A stretch of 42,487 nt of DNA from Rubrivivax sp. (GTDB lineage: Bacteria > Pseudomonadota > Gammaproteobacteria > Burkholderiales > Burkholderiaceae_C): NCBI GenBank assembly GCA_016790425.1, contig JAEUPF010000002.1, forward strand, positions 1 to 42,487, in the 5' to 3' direction. The notes beneath the pieces are model-generated. The model was not told the DNA's origin. It saw only the letters and a list, made by a program, of their open reading frames with translations, and searched no databases. Position 1 is the stretch's first letter. Each line of letters starts with the position of its first letter. The translations under genes and the position numbers were made by a program. Of the stretch, positions 23,573 through 32,421 are shown one piece after another.

Positions 23573-23745
23573 GAGCACCGAACCACTCTCCCCGCATTCG
23601 TGGGGCGGGTCCGTCCTGCTTCACCCGAACCGCCCCGCGGCGAAGGGGTGGGTAGCATCTCACACCGACGGCCCACGGGCGGCAATGTCGCCGTGAAATG
23701 TGCTCGCTCGCGCTGGCCGCCCCCCGGCGGCTGGCCCGGGCCGCC

Positions 23746-23772
23746 TTGTCCCCATGCGATCATCGTTATAAG
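23746..23772 (+). promoter_or_regulatory. candidate sigma-70 promoter of the EPS array
   Basis: TTGTCC (23746-23751) and TATAAG (23767-23772) are separated by 15 bp, slightly short of the preferred 17. It is the only clear AT-rich stretch in the spacer and sits about 140 bases upstream of the first EPS gene. The assignment is by eye. Confidence 0.3.
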
Positions 23773-23896
23773 GTCGCGCCGCACCGCACAATGCGTCTTC
23801 CGCAGTGCCCGCCGTGGTCGCGCGCGGCGCAACCACGCCTTCGGATGGGTCGGGGCTCCCGCGGACGCGCCGGGCGCGGATGCCCACCGAGAAGCT

Positions 23897-23902
23897 GAGG
23901 AG
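23897..23902 (+). promoter_or_regulatory. ribosome binding site deciding a TTG start
   Basis: GAGGAG lies eight bases before TTG 23911, an ideal spacing. It overlaps the in-frame GTG at 23902, which therefore has no usable ribosome site of its own. This favours TTG as the start of the export lipoprotein. Confidence 0.55.
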
Positions 23903-23910
23903 TGAACCCT

Positions 23911-24579
23911 TTGTCCAAGCTCGAACTGTTGTCGCCGATCCGGCCCGCTGGCCTGCGTCTTGCGGCGCTACGCCTGCTTCGGGCCTGTGCCATGGCCGTC
24001 GCTGGCACGGCTTTCGTAGCCGCCTGCAGCAGCCTGGGCAACCTGCCGCCCGCACCGGCCACGGCCAGCGCCACCGATTACAGCTATGTCATCGGCGCCG
24101 GCGACACGCTGTCGATCATCGTCTGGCGCAACCCGGAGCTGTCGCTGTCGGTTCCGGTGCGGCCGGACGGCAAGATCTCCGCGCCGCTGGTCGACGAGAT
24201 GGTGGCCCAGGGCAAGACCTCCACCGCGGTGGCGCGTGACATCGAAAAGCGCCTCGCCACCTTCGTCCGCGACCCCGTGGTCACGGTCATCGTGACCAGC
24301 TTCGTCGGCCCCTACAGCGAACAGATCCGCGTTGTCGGCGAAGCGGCGCGGCCGCAGTTCCTCCCCTTCCGCCAGAAGATGACGGTGCTCGACGTGATGA
24401 TCGCCGTCGGCGGCCTCACCGACTTCGCCGATGGCAACGGCGCGACGATCGTGCGCACTGCCGAGGGCAACAAGCAGTACTCGGTGCGGCTGAAGGACTT
24501 GGTGCGGCGAGGCGACGTGTCAGCCAACGTCGAAATGCGTCCGGGCGACATTCTCATCATCCCGCAGAGCTTCTTCTGA
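23911..24579 (+). CDS. polysaccharide export lipoprotein (XrtA-associated, Wza-like)
   Basis: About 222 residues, outer-membrane polysaccharide export family. A signal sequence leads to a lipobox-like FVAAC (Cys39), then a Poly_export domain (SYVIGAGDTLSIIVWRNPELS..., PVRPDGKISAPLVDE) and an SLBB-type domain (QIRVVGEAARPQFLPFRQKMTVLDVMIAVGG), ending VEMRPGDILIIPQSFF. This is the short form found in exosortase A loci, lacking the C-terminal helix of E. coli Wza. It should form the outer-membrane part of the EPS exporter with the chain-length protein encoded next. The GTG at 23902 is an alternative start adding three residues. Confidence 0.93.
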   Translation: MSKLELLSPIRPAGLRLAALRLLRACAMAVAGTAFVAACSSLGNLPPAPATASATDYSYVIGAGDTLSIIVWRNPELSLSVPVRPDGKISAPLVDEMVAQGKTSTAVARDIEKRLATFVRDPVVTVIVTSFVGPYSEQIRVVGEAARPQFLPFRQKMTVLDVMIAVGGLTDFADGNGATIVRTAEGNKQYSVRLKDLVRRGDVSANVEMRPGDILIIPQSFF

Positions 24580-24625
24580 AGCCGGCGCCGCCTCTCGCGC
24601 CTGGTGCTTCGCCGGCCTGAACGCC

Positions 24626-26260
24626 ATGCAAGACCTCCTGAAGCAAGTCCTCAACACGCTGCGCGGAATGTGGAAGTTCCGCTGGCAGGGGCTCATCGTG
24701 GCCTGGGTCGTGGCCGTCGTCGGCGTGGTCGTGGTGTGGCGCATTCCCGACCAGTTCGAGGCCTCGGCGCGCATCTACGTCGACACCGACAGCATCCTCA
24801 AGCCGCTGATGAGCGGCCTGGCAGTGCAGCCCAACGTCGAGCAGCAGATCACCATGCTCAGCCGCACGCTGATCAGCCGGCCGAACCTCGAAAAGCTCGT
24901 GCGCATGGCCGACCTGGACCTGAAGAACCAGTCGAAGCAGGACCAGGAGGCGTTGATCGAGCGGCTGCAGCGCGGCATCGTGATGCGCACGGCCGGCGGC
25001 GCGAACCTTTACGTCATGTCCTATCGCGATCCCGAGCCCGACAAGGCCAAGCGCGTCATCCAGTCGATGGTCTCGATCTTCGTCGAGTCGGGCATGGGAG
25101 CCACCCGGAAGGACACCGATTCGGCCAAATCGTTCTTGGCCGAGCAGATCAAGATCTACGAGACGCGCCTCGAGGAGGCCGAGGCGCGGCTGAAGGACTT
25201 CCGCCTGCGCAACATCGATCGCCAGGCGCTCGACGGCAAGGACGTCGCCAGCCGCATGGCCGAGATCGGCACGGCGCTGGAGGCTGCTCGCCTGCAGTTG
25301 CGTGAGGCCGAACGCTCGCGCGAAGCGGCCAGGCGCCAGCTCGCCGAAGCGCGCGGCCAGGCGCCGAGCACGGCGCTACCGAATCTGCTCGCCCCGGCAC
25401 CTGGCGCCGCCGCTATCCCGGCCGGCAACTTCGCGACGCCCGAAATCGATGCGCGCATCCAGGACCAGCGGCGCAATCTCGACGGCCTGCTGCAGCGCTA
25501 CACCGACCAGCACCCGGACGTGCTGAACGCCCGCCGCCTGATCGCTGAACTCGAGGAGCAAAAGCGCAGGGAAGTGGCCGAACTGCAGCGCCGCGCCCAG
25601 GCCGCTGCTGTTGCGGCCGCTGCAGCGGCGGCGAGCGCCCCGCGCGTGGCCACGACGCCGGGCGAGAGCTTGGCCGTTCAGGAGATGAGCCGCATGCTGG
25701 CCACCGCCGAAGTGCAGGTGGCCGCGATGCAGGCGCGCGTGGACGAATACGCCGGCCGCATGGCCCAGGTGCGCCAGCAGCTGAAGACGGCGCCGCAGAT
25801 CGAAGCCGAGGCGGCGCAGCTCAACCGCGACTACGCGATCATCAAGAAGAACTATGAGGACCTGGTCGCGCGCCGCCAGGCCGCTGTGATGTCCGGCGAA
25901 CTGGAATCGGCCGCCGGCGTGGCCGACTTCAAGCTCGTCGACCCGCCGCGGGTGGCGCCGCGGCCGGTGTCGCCGAACCGGCTGCTGCTGCTGCCGGGCG
26001 TGCTGTTCGCCGCCCTCGCGCTGGGGTTGGCATCGGCGTTGGCCGCAGTGCAGATCCGGCCCACCTTCGGTCGTGGCGACGAGCTGCGCCAGAAGACCGG
26101 CCTGCCGCTGCTGGGCGTCGTTTCGGCGCTCATCACCGACGCCGACCGCCGACGCGAGCGCGCCTCGATGTTCCGCTTCGTCACCGCTTCGGGCGGGCTG
26201 GTGGGCATCTTCGTGGCCGGGCTGATCGCGATGATCGTCATGAACCGGTACGGGGCCTGA
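24626..26260 (+). CDS. polysaccharide chain-length determinant (XrtA-associated, Wzz/GumC-like)
   Basis: A 544-residue inner-membrane co-polymerase. It has an N-terminal Wzz domain with a membrane helix (about 23-39), a long periplasmic coiled-coil region (about 185-430, rich in Ala, Arg, Glu and Gln, with an Ala-rich stretch near 325-345), a Pro-rich segment before the second helix (DPPRVAPRPVSPNRLLLLPG) and a last hydrophobic helix near 515-535. This is the length and plan of the exosortase A chain-length protein. It lacks a fused kinase domain, which is supplied by the next gene four bases downstream. It probably sets EPS length and joins the export lipoprotein to the kinase. Confidence 0.93.
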   Translation: MQDLLKQVLNTLRGMWKFRWQGLIVAWVVAVVGVVVVWRIPDQFEASARIYVDTDSILKPLMSGLAVQPNVEQQITMLSRTLISRPNLEKLVRMADLDLKNQSKQDQEALIERLQRGIVMRTAGGANLYVMSYRDPEPDKAKRVIQSMVSIFVESGMGATRKDTDSAKSFLAEQIKIYETRLEEAEARLKDFRLRNIDRQALDGKDVASRMAEIGTALEAARLQLREAERSREAARRQLAEARGQAPSTALPNLLAPAPGAAAIPAGNFATPEIDARIQDQRRNLDGLLQRYTDQHPDVLNARRLIAELEEQKRREVAELQRRAQAAAVAAAAAAASAPRVATTPGESLAVQEMSRMLATAEVQVAAMQARVDEYAGRMAQVRQQLKTAPQIEAEAAQLNRDYAIIKKNYEDLVARRQAAVMSGELESAAGVADFKLVDPPRVAPRPVSPNRLLLLPGVLFAALALGLASALAAVQIRPTFGRGDELRQKTGLPLLGVVSALITDADRRRERASMFRFVTASGGLVGIFVAGLIAMIVMNRYGA

Positions 26261-26264
26261 GAAC

Positions 26265-27410
26265 GTGAGCAGCCTGATCGAGCAAGCGGCCAAGCGCCTG
26301 GAGCAGTTGCGCCAGGCCGGCATCGAGGTGCCCGATGTGCCCACGCCTGCCGCCGCACCGGCGGTTGCGCAGGCACCGGCCCCCGTTGCGCTGGGCACGC
26401 GCGCGGCCGCCCTTGCCGCTGCGCCGGCCCCCGCGCCGGTGCCGGTGCCCGTGCCGGCTCCCGCCGCGGCGGCGCCCGCGCTCAGCGCAGCGGCGACGGC
26501 GGCGCTGGCCGCATCCATCGCCGAAGCGCGCCGTGCGGAACCGCAGCCGGCCTCGCGGCGCGTCGACCTCGACCTCGTGGCCATCGGCGCCTCGGGCATC
26601 GTGACGCCCAATGCGCCGCGCACGCGCATGGCCGACCAGTACCGCGTCATCAAGCGGCCGCTGATCGCCAACGTGATGGGCAAGGGCGCCGCGACGATCA
26701 AGCACGCCAACCTGATCATGGTCACCAGTGCGCTGGCCGGCGAGGGCAAGAGCTTCACCGCCATCAACCTGGCGATGAGCATCGCCGCCGAGCTCGACCG
26801 GACGGTGATGCTCGTCGACGCCGACGTGGCGCGGCCCTCGGTGCTGCGCGTGCTCGGGCTGCCGCCCGGCAGCGGCCTGCTCGAGCTGCTCGAAGGCAAG
26901 GCGCAGATGGCCGACGTGCTGCTGCGCACGAACGTCGACAAGCTGACGCTGCTGCCCAGCGGCTCGCCGCACCCGCGCGCCACCGAACTGCTGGCCAGCG
27001 ACGCGATGGTGCGCCTGCTCGACGACATGGCCACGCGCTACCCCGACCGCATCATCATCTTCGACTCGCCGCCGCTGCTGCTGACCACCGAGTCGCGCGT
27101 GCTGGCCGCGCACATGGGCCAGATCGTCGTCGTGGTGCGCGCCGACAGCACGCTGCAGGCCACCGTGCAGCAGGCGCTCGCGACGATCGAGGCCTGCCCG
27201 GTGAAGATGATGCTGCTCAACATGGTGCGGGCCGAGAACGAGGGCGGGTATGGATACGGCTATGGCTACGGCTATGGCTATGGCTACAACTACGCCTACG
27301 GCAGCGATTCCGGCGGCGGCGGGGTCAGCACTGTTGCCGCACCAGTGAACAGCGACGGCGGCGGCGAAGCCGGCGCCGGCCGGCGGCCGTCCGAGGCGAC
27401 CAGGGTCTGA
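26265..27410 (+). CDS. XrtA-associated tyrosine autokinase (BY-kinase)
   Basis: A 381-residue cytoplasmic bacterial tyrosine kinase that controls EPS polymerisation through autophosphorylation. After a coiled N-terminus (1-22) comes a very Ala/Pro-rich linker (about 25-90). The kinase domain follows: Walker A SALAGEGKS (155-163), Walker A' VMLVDADVA (181-189) and Walker B IIIFDSPPLLL (about 263-273). The C-terminus has a GY repeat with nine tyrosines (329-345, every second residue), the likely phosphorylation cluster, then a Gly-rich tail. The start is GTG 26265, four bases after the chain-length gene, so translation is probably coupled. The repeat is longer and more regular than tyrosine clusters I know from Wzc-type kinases. 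Confidence 0.93.
   Translation: MSSLIEQAAKRLEQLRQAGIEVPDVPTPAAAPAVAQAPAPVALGTRAAALAAAPAPAPVPVPVPAPAAAAPALSAAATAALAASIAEARRAEPQPASRRVDLDLVAIGASGIVTPNAPRTRMADQYRVIKRPLIANVMGKGAATIKHANLIMVTSALAGEGKSFTAINLAMSIAAELDRTVMLVDADVARPSVLRVLGLPPGSGLLELLEGKAQMADVLLRTNVDKLTLLPSGSPHPRATELLASDAMVRLLDDMATRYPDRIIIFDSPPLLLTTESRVLAAHMGQIVVVVRADSTLQATVQQALATIEACPVKMMLLNMVRAENEGGYGYGYGYGYGYGYNYAYGSDSGGGGVSTVAAPVNSDGGGEAGAGRRPSEATRV
27246..27287 (+). repeat. hexanucleotide repeat coding Gly-Tyr units
   Basis: Seven in-frame units of the pattern GG(N)TA(C/T) code seven Gly-Tyr pairs in the tyrosine kinase tail, followed by Asn-Tyr and Ala-Tyr. The third bases vary (tat/tac, ggc/gga/ggg), so the repeat is partly diverged yet still in frame, which argues for selection on the protein pattern. 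Confidence 0.85.
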
Positions 27411-27415
27411 TCCCG

Positions 27416-29026
27416 GTGCGTTCGCAACTGCCGCGAGCGATGCGCCGGCTTGGCGCATCGTGCGCAAACCGGGCAACGGCCGCGGCGGCTGCAGCCGGTG
27501 CGCTCGCGATCGTGACGGCAGCCATGCTGCCAGCGCCGGCAGCGGCGCAAGCGCCCGACACGACCGTCGGCCCTGCGGCGCCGACCGCGACGCCGCGCAC
27601 GACGACGCTCAGCACCGGCCTCACCCTCGAGGCCAATGCGCTGGACGTGCGCGCGCGCTCGGTCGGCAACGGCACCGAGGCGCTGGTTCGCGCCAGCCCC
27701 GCGTTGACGCTCACACACCAGGGGGCGCGCCTGCAAGGCTCGCTCGTCTATGGCGGAGCGCTCACCGCCCGCCGAGGCATCGATGACCGCGAAGACACCG
27801 ACTATGTCAACAGCCTGAGCACGACGTGGCTGCTCGAGGCGATCGAAGGCGTCGGCTTCATCGACGCGCGTGCCAGCGTCACGCAACAGGCCATCTACGT
27901 CGTCGGAACGCCGCTGGACGCGGCCGGCGCGGGCACCAACCGCACCGAAGTCATCACGGCTTCGCTGTCTCCGTACCTGCGCGGCACGCTGGGCCGCGCG
28001 GTGGAGTACGAGTTGCGCGCCACCGGCAGCGGCACCAAGGGCGACGACGCCGCCGGCACGAGTTCGAAGGCGGCGCAGGCCTCGTTCTTCCTGCGTTCGC
28101 CGCGCCGAGGCGCGGTACTCGGCTGGGGTCTGAGCGGCGCCAGGCAGAAGGTGAAGTTCTCGGCAGCGTCGTCGGCGACCACGACGGATCGCCTGGGCGC
28201 CGAACTGTCGGCGCAACCGGACCTCGATTGGCGCTTCGTGGTGACCGGCGGGCAAGAGCGCACCGACGTGGTCGGCGCCGTGCAGCGCGACTACGAGAAC
28301 TACGGCGTCGGCGCCGAATGGACGCCGTCGCCGCGCACCACCGTGTCGCTGCGAGGCGAGCAGCGCTACTTCGGCCATGGCCATCGCGTCAGCATCGAGC
28401 ACCGGCTGCAGCGCAGCACCTTCAGCTACGTCGACTCGCGCGACGTCACGGGCGGTGCCGACACGCTGGCGCCGGGCAATCCGGTGACGCTGTACGAACT
28501 GCTGTTCGCCGGCTTTGCCAGCCAGATCCCCGACCCGGCGCAACGCGACCAGTTCGTGCTCGCGTTCATCCAGGCGCTCGGGCGCAGCCGTGACGAAGTT
28601 GTCAGCGGCGGCCTCTTCGGCAACGTCGGTACGTCAGTCGTCCGACGTCGCGAGTTGGTCTGGACCTGGACCGGCCCGCGCCTCACCTGGGTGGCCTCGG
28701 CGTTCAAGCTCGATTCCGAGCGCGTCGACGCCGGCGGCTTCAGCCCACCCGGACTCAATGACAACGTGGCGCAGACGGGCTATGCTGCATCGATCGGCTG
28801 GCGGCTCACGCCGCTCACCTCGGTGAACGCGTCGGGCTCTCGCGCCATGAGCACGGACAAGACCACCTTCGCACACACCGACCTCAAGTCCGCCACGCTC
28901 GGGCTGACGAGCCGACTGGGCGTGCGCACGACCGGCGCGTTGGGTGTTCGGTACTCGGTGCTGAACGGCACCACCGATCCCCACCGCGAAACGGCCCTCA
29001 CCGGCTCGATCAGCCTGCGGTTCTGA
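27416..29026 (+). CDS. XrtA/PEP-CTERM system-associated outer-membrane beta-barrel protein
   Basis: A 536-residue exported protein with a long signal region (cleavage near PAPAAAQA, about 38-45), then a region rich in alternating beta strands to the end. It terminates in SISLRF, with the C-terminal Phe typical of outer-membrane barrels. Position between the autokinase and the ExeA-like ATPase, and the length, fit the uncharacterised PEP-CTERM system-associated barrel family (TIGR03016 type). It is a candidate EPS secretion pore or matrix anchor. GTG 27416 lies six bases past the preceding stop. No enzymatic motif is visible. Function is inferred from topology and context. Confidence 0.85.
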   Translation: MRSQLPRAMRRLGASCANRATAAAAAAGALAIVTAAMLPAPAAAQAPDTTVGPAAPTATPRTTTLSTGLTLEANALDVRARSVGNGTEALVRASPALTLTHQGARLQGSLVYGGALTARRGIDDREDTDYVNSLSTTWLLEAIEGVGFIDARASVTQQAIYVVGTPLDAAGAGTNRTEVITASLSPYLRGTLGRAVEYELRATGSGTKGDDAAGTSSKAAQASFFLRSPRRGAVLGWGLSGARQKVKFSAASSATTTDRLGAELSAQPDLDWRFVVTGGQERTDVVGAVQRDYENYGVGAEWTPSPRTTVSLRGEQRYFGHGHRVSIEHRLQRSTFSYVDSRDVTGGADTLAPGNPVTLYELLFAGFASQIPDPAQRDQFVLAFIQALGRSRDEVVSGGLFGNVGTSVVRRRELVWTWTGPRLTWVASAFKLDSERVDAGGFSPPGLNDNVAQTGYAASIGWRLTPLTSVNASGSRAMSTDKTTFAHTDLKSATLGLTSRLGVRTTGALGVRYSVLNGTTDPHRETALTGSISLRF

Positions 29027-29030
29027 AGCC

Positions 29031-30281
29031 ATGTACGAAGCGTTCTACGGGCTGAATGTCAAGCCATTCCAGCTCAACCCCGACCCGGCGTTCTACTTCG
29101 CGAGCAAGCAGCACCGGCGCGCCAAGGCGTACCTCGAGTACGGCGTGTCGCGCAACGAGGGCTTCATCGTCATCACCGGCGAGATCGGGGCCGGCAAGAC
29201 GATGGTGCTGCGCTCGCTGATCGAGGGCCTGCAAGGCAGCAACATCATCACCGGCCATCTGGTGACGACGCAGCTGGGCGCCGAGGACACGCTGCGCATG
29301 GTCGGCGCGGCCTTCGGCTTCCGCGTCAAGGACGTGCCCAAGAGCGAGCTCCTGATCACGCTGGAAGCGTTCCTCATCAGCCAGACGAGCAAGGGCAAGC
29401 GCTGCCTGCTCATCGTCGACGAAGCGCAGAACCTGACGCCGCGCGCGGTGGAAGAGCTGCGCATGCTCAGCAACTTCCAGTTCGGCAACCAAGCGCTGCT
29501 GCAAAGCTTCCTCGTCGGCCAGCCCGAGTTCCGCGAGATCCTGCAGCGCCCGGAGATGGAGCAGTTCCGCCAGCGCGTGGCCGCCACCTGCCACATCGGC
29601 CCGCTGGACAAGGAGGAGACGCGGCAGTACATGGAGCACCGCATCAAGTGCGCCGGCGGCACGGGCAAGCCCACCTTCGAGCCGGCGGTGTTCGACGAGA
29701 TGCACAAGGCCAGCGGCGGCATCCCGCGCCGCATCAACGGTCTTGCGGACCGGCTGCTGCTGGCCGGCTTCCTGGCCGAGCGCACGCAGCTGACGGTGGC
29801 CGACCTCGCCGAAGTCGTTCGCGAGGTGAACTCCGAGAACGAGGTGCCGCAGCGCAAGCAGACGGTGGCCGTTGCCCCCAGCGGCGAGCCGCTGATGCCC
29901 GGCGGCCTGGCCGGCGCCGTGCTCGACCTCGACCTGACGAACCTGAACCTGGCGCCCGAGAAGGCCGAGGACATGTCGCGCCAGCTCGCGCAGCTCACCG
30001 CCGAGCAGCGCGGCGACCAGTTCCAGCGGTTGGAGCGCAGCCTGCTGCGCCTGGAGCGCACCAACCTGCAGACGTTGGCCCTGATGCAAAAGCTCGTCGA
30101 GGCCCTGGGGGCCGCCGGCAAGCGCACCGAGCGGCCCGAGGCGCGCGCTGCTTCCGAACGCCCGGACAAGCCGGAGAAGGTCGACAAGACCGAGAAGATC
30201 GAGAAGGCCGACAAGAGCGACCGGCCCGACAGGCCGGAAAGGGTCGAACGGCCCGAGAAGCCTGACACCCGGAAAAAGTGA
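29031..30281 (+). CDS. XrtA-associated ATPase (ExeA/GspA-like)
   Basis: A 416-residue AAA+ ATPase. It starts with the ExeA-like MYEAFYGLNVKPFQLNPDP segment, then Walker A GEIGAGKT (50-57), Walker B CLLIVDEAQNL (125-135) and a sensor region ending with GGIPRRINGLADRLLLAG (about 235-252). The family is a conserved, uncharacterised member of exosortase A loci, possibly energising or positioning the secretion complex. After about residue 290 the sequence turns helical and charged. The last about 45 residues are a repetitive Lys/Glu/Asp/Pro/Arg tail (PDKPEKVDKTEKIEKADK and onward), likely disordered. It follows the barrel gene by four bases. Confidence 0.92.
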   Translation: MYEAFYGLNVKPFQLNPDPAFYFASKQHRRAKAYLEYGVSRNEGFIVITGEIGAGKTMVLRSLIEGLQGSNIITGHLVTTQLGAEDTLRMVGAAFGFRVKDVPKSELLITLEAFLISQTSKGKRCLLIVDEAQNLTPRAVEELRMLSNFQFGNQALLQSFLVGQPEFREILQRPEMEQFRQRVAATCHIGPLDKEETRQYMEHRIKCAGGTGKPTFEPAVFDEMHKASGGIPRRINGLADRLLLAGFLAERTQLTVADLAEVVREVNSENEVPQRKQTVAVAPSGEPLMPGGLAGAVLDLDLTNLNLAPEKAEDMSRQLAQLTAEQRGDQFQRLERSLLRLERTNLQTLALMQKLVEALGAAGKRTERPEARAASERPDKPEKVDKTEKIEKADKSDRPDRPERVERPEKPDTRKK

Positions 30282-30338
30282 CGCCATGCCCCGTGCCATG
30301 CCTCACGCGGCAGGCTGCGTCAGCTCGCTGAGCCGACG

Positions 30339-30378
30339 CCGCAGACGTTAAAAACAGGGCTCGCCGCACGGTCTGCGG
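30339..30378. other. inverted repeat between ATPase and deacetylase genes
   Basis: CCGCAGAC (30339-30346) and GTCTGCGG (30371-30378) form an 8-bp perfect inverted repeat around a 24-base loop that includes gttaaaaacagg. It is in the 187-bp gap between the ATPase gene and the deacetylase gene, the largest break in the first half of the array. It could be an attenuator, processing site or operator. No T-run follows. Confidence 0.35.
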
Positions 30379-30468
30379 ATCGTGCCGCGCCGGCGCCCGT
30401 GCAGGCGGCCGCCTTCACTCCCGCCGGCCTGCCATCTCACGGAGCCCACGGATCTTCCGCCGCGCCCC

Positions 30469-31332
30469 ATGCTCGCCCCCGCGATCACCAACGCCCTGAC
30501 GATCGACGTCGAAGACTACTTCCAGGTCTCGGCGTTTGCACCGTACATCCGGCGCGCCGATTGGGACAGCCGCGAGTGCCGTATCGAGCGCAACGTGCAC
30601 CGCATCCTCGATCTGCTCGCCGCGCGCGCCACCCGCGCCACGTTCTTCACGCTCGGTTGGGTGGCCGAGCGCTACCCGCAGGTGGTGAGGCGCATCGTCG
30701 CCGACGGGCACGAGGTGGCCAGCCACGGCTACGGCCATGAGCGCGCCAGCGACCTCGACGAGCGTGCCTTCACCGAAGACGTGACGCGCGCCAAGCGGCT
30801 GCTCGAGGACATCGGCGGCGCGCCGGTGCTCGGCTATCGCGCGCCGAGCTTCTCGATCGGCACCGGCAACCTGTGGGCGTTCGACGTGCTGGCCCGTTCC
30901 GGCCACCGCTACAGCAGCAGCATCTACCCGATCGCGCACGACCACTACGGCATGCCCGATTCGCCGCGCTTTGCCTACCGCGTTGGCAGTGGCCTGCTCG
31001 AGGTGCCCGTCACCACGGTGCGGCTGCTGAACCGCAACCTGCCCAGCAGCGGCGGTGGCTACTTCCGCCTGCTGCCCTATGCGATGAGCCGCTGGCTGAT
31101 CGGCCGCGTCAACGCCGCCGACCGCGAGCCGGCCGTCTTCTACTTCCACCCCTGGGAAATCGACCCCGGGCAGCCGCGCGTCGCAGGCATCGACGCCAAG
31201 ACGCGCTTCCGCCACTACGTGAACATCGCGGGCATGGAAGCGAAGCTGGCGCAGCTGCTCGGTGACTTCCGTTGGGGCCGCATGGACGAGGTGTTCGGGC
31301 AACGCTTGAACGCGGCCGGCGCGGCGGCCTGA
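30469..31332 (+). CDS. polysaccharide deacetylase (XrtA-associated, NodB-like)
   Basis: A 287-residue NodB-fold deacetylase of the exosortase A type (TIGR03006-like). The metal-binding motif reads LTIDVEDYFQV (Asp13, Asp16) and SHGYGHERASD (His86, His90), with the later GYRAPSFSIG and FYFHPWEID blocks. It probably removes acetyl groups from amino sugars of the EPS. There is no signal peptide, so it acts in the cytoplasm on lipid-linked units or is exported otherwise. I chose ATG 30469. The frame is open 87 bases upstream, but that stretch is Arg/Pro-rich and atypical. Confidence 0.93.
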   Translation: MLAPAITNALTIDVEDYFQVSAFAPYIRRADWDSRECRIERNVHRILDLLAARATRATFFTLGWVAERYPQVVRRIVADGHEVASHGYGHERASDLDERAFTEDVTRAKRLLEDIGGAPVLGYRAPSFSIGTGNLWAFDVLARSGHRYSSSIYPIAHDHYGMPDSPRFAYRVGSGLLEVPVTTVRLLNRNLPSSGGGYFRLLPYAMSRWLIGRVNAADREPAVFYFHPWEIDPGQPRVAGIDAKTRFRHYVNIAGMEAKLAQLLGDFRWGRMDEVFGQRLNAAGAAA

Positions 31333-31372
31333 CGAGCGCCAGACCCGCAACACACGGACCGCTTGCACCACT

Positions 31373-32410
31373 GTGCCGACGATCGAACGCTTGCACGCCG
31401 GCGACGCCCGCCAGGCCGCCGCCTGGGACGAGTTCGTCCTCGCCTGCCCGAAAGCGACCTTCTTCCACCGCAGCGGCTGGCAGCGCGTGCTGGAGCAGGT
31501 GTTCAGCCACCGCACGCACTACCTGTTCGCCACCGAGGGCGGCCGCATCACCGGCGTGCTGCCGCTGGCACACGTGAAGAGCCTGCTGTTCGGCAATGCG
31601 CTGACGAGCCTGCCGTTCGCCGTCTACGGCGGCGTGGCGGCGAATGACGAAGCCAGCGCCGCGGCGCTGGAGGCCGAGGCCGAGCGCCTGGCGCTGAGCC
31701 TGAAGGTGCAGCACCTGGAGCTGCGCCACACCGAACGCCGGCACCCGGACTGGCCGGCGCAGGACCTGTACGTCACCTTCCGCAAGCCCATCGTCGCCGA
31801 CGAGGAGGCCAACATGCTCGCCATCCCGCGCAAGCAGCGCGCGATGGTGCGCAAAGGCATCAAGAACGAGCTGAAGAGCGAGCTCGACGCCGGAGTCGAG
31901 CGCTTCTTCGCGCTCTATGCCGACAACGTGCACCGGCACGGCACGCCGGCGCTGCCGCGCCGCTACTTCGAGACGCTGCGGCGCGAGTTCGGCCCCGACT
32001 GCGAAGTGCTCACCGTCACCGGCAAGGACGGCCGGCTGCTCTCCAGCGTGCTGAGCTTCTACTTCCGCAACGAGGTGCTCCCGTACTACGCCGGCGACGA
32101 CTTCGCCGCGCGCGAACTCGCCGCCAACGACTTCAAGTACTGGGAGCTGATGCGCCGCGCCGGCGCGCGCGGCCTGACGCTGTTCGACTACGGCCGCAGC
32201 AAGCAGGGAACGGGGCCGTTCGCGTTCAAGAAGAACTGGGGCTTCGAGCCGCAGCCGCTGGCCTACGAGTACCGCCTGTACAAGCGCGACGCCGTGCCGC
32301 AGAACAACCCGGCCAACGCGAAGTACAAGCTGATGATCGAGGCGTGGCGGCGGCTGCCGCTCGGCTTCGCGAACTGGCTCGGGCCGTTCGTGGTGCGCTC
32401 GCTGGGCTGA
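31373..32410 (+). CDS. FemAB-family protein (XrtA-associated)
   Basis: A 345-residue GNAT-fold FemAB-like aminoacyl/acyltransferase. It has paired acetyltransferase-like halves with the typical YYAGDDFAARELAANDFKYW region and DYGRSKQGTGPFAFKKNWGF near the end. The family occurs in exosortase A loci and probably acylates or adds an amino acid to an EPS sugar, but the donor and acceptor are not known. The start is GTG 31373 (no better start is in frame). It overlaps nothing and has 40 bases after the deacetylase gene. Confidence 0.9.
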   Translation: MPTIERLHAGDARQAAAWDEFVLACPKATFFHRSGWQRVLEQVFSHRTHYLFATEGGRITGVLPLAHVKSLLFGNALTSLPFAVYGGVAANDEASAAALEAEAERLALSLKVQHLELRHTERRHPDWPAQDLYVTFRKPIVADEEANMLAIPRKQRAMVRKGIKNELKSELDAGVERFFALYADNVHRHGTPALPRRYFETLRREFGPDCEVLTVTGKDGRLLSSVLSFYFRNEVLPYYAGDDFAARELAANDFKYWELMRRAGARGLTLFDYGRSKQGTGPFAFKKNWGFEPQPLAYEYRLYKRDAVPQNNPANAKYKLMIEAWRRLPLGFANWLGPFVVRSLG

Positions 32411-32421
32411 GGCAGCCGGAC

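Larger units (their letters stand above)
23504..23910. other. 407-bp divergent intergenic region before the EPS array
   Basis: No convincing gene lies here: frames are short or have the wrong codon pattern. It separates the Cys-rich cassette (-) from the export lipoprotein gene (+), so it must hold promoters for both. It contains a GGTGC/GCACC hairpin at 23566-23579, a candidate minus-strand sigma-54 site overlapping it, and an AT-rich patch near 23762-23772 that could be a plus-strand -10 region. The rest is GC-rich and without recognisable structure. Confidence 0.7.
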
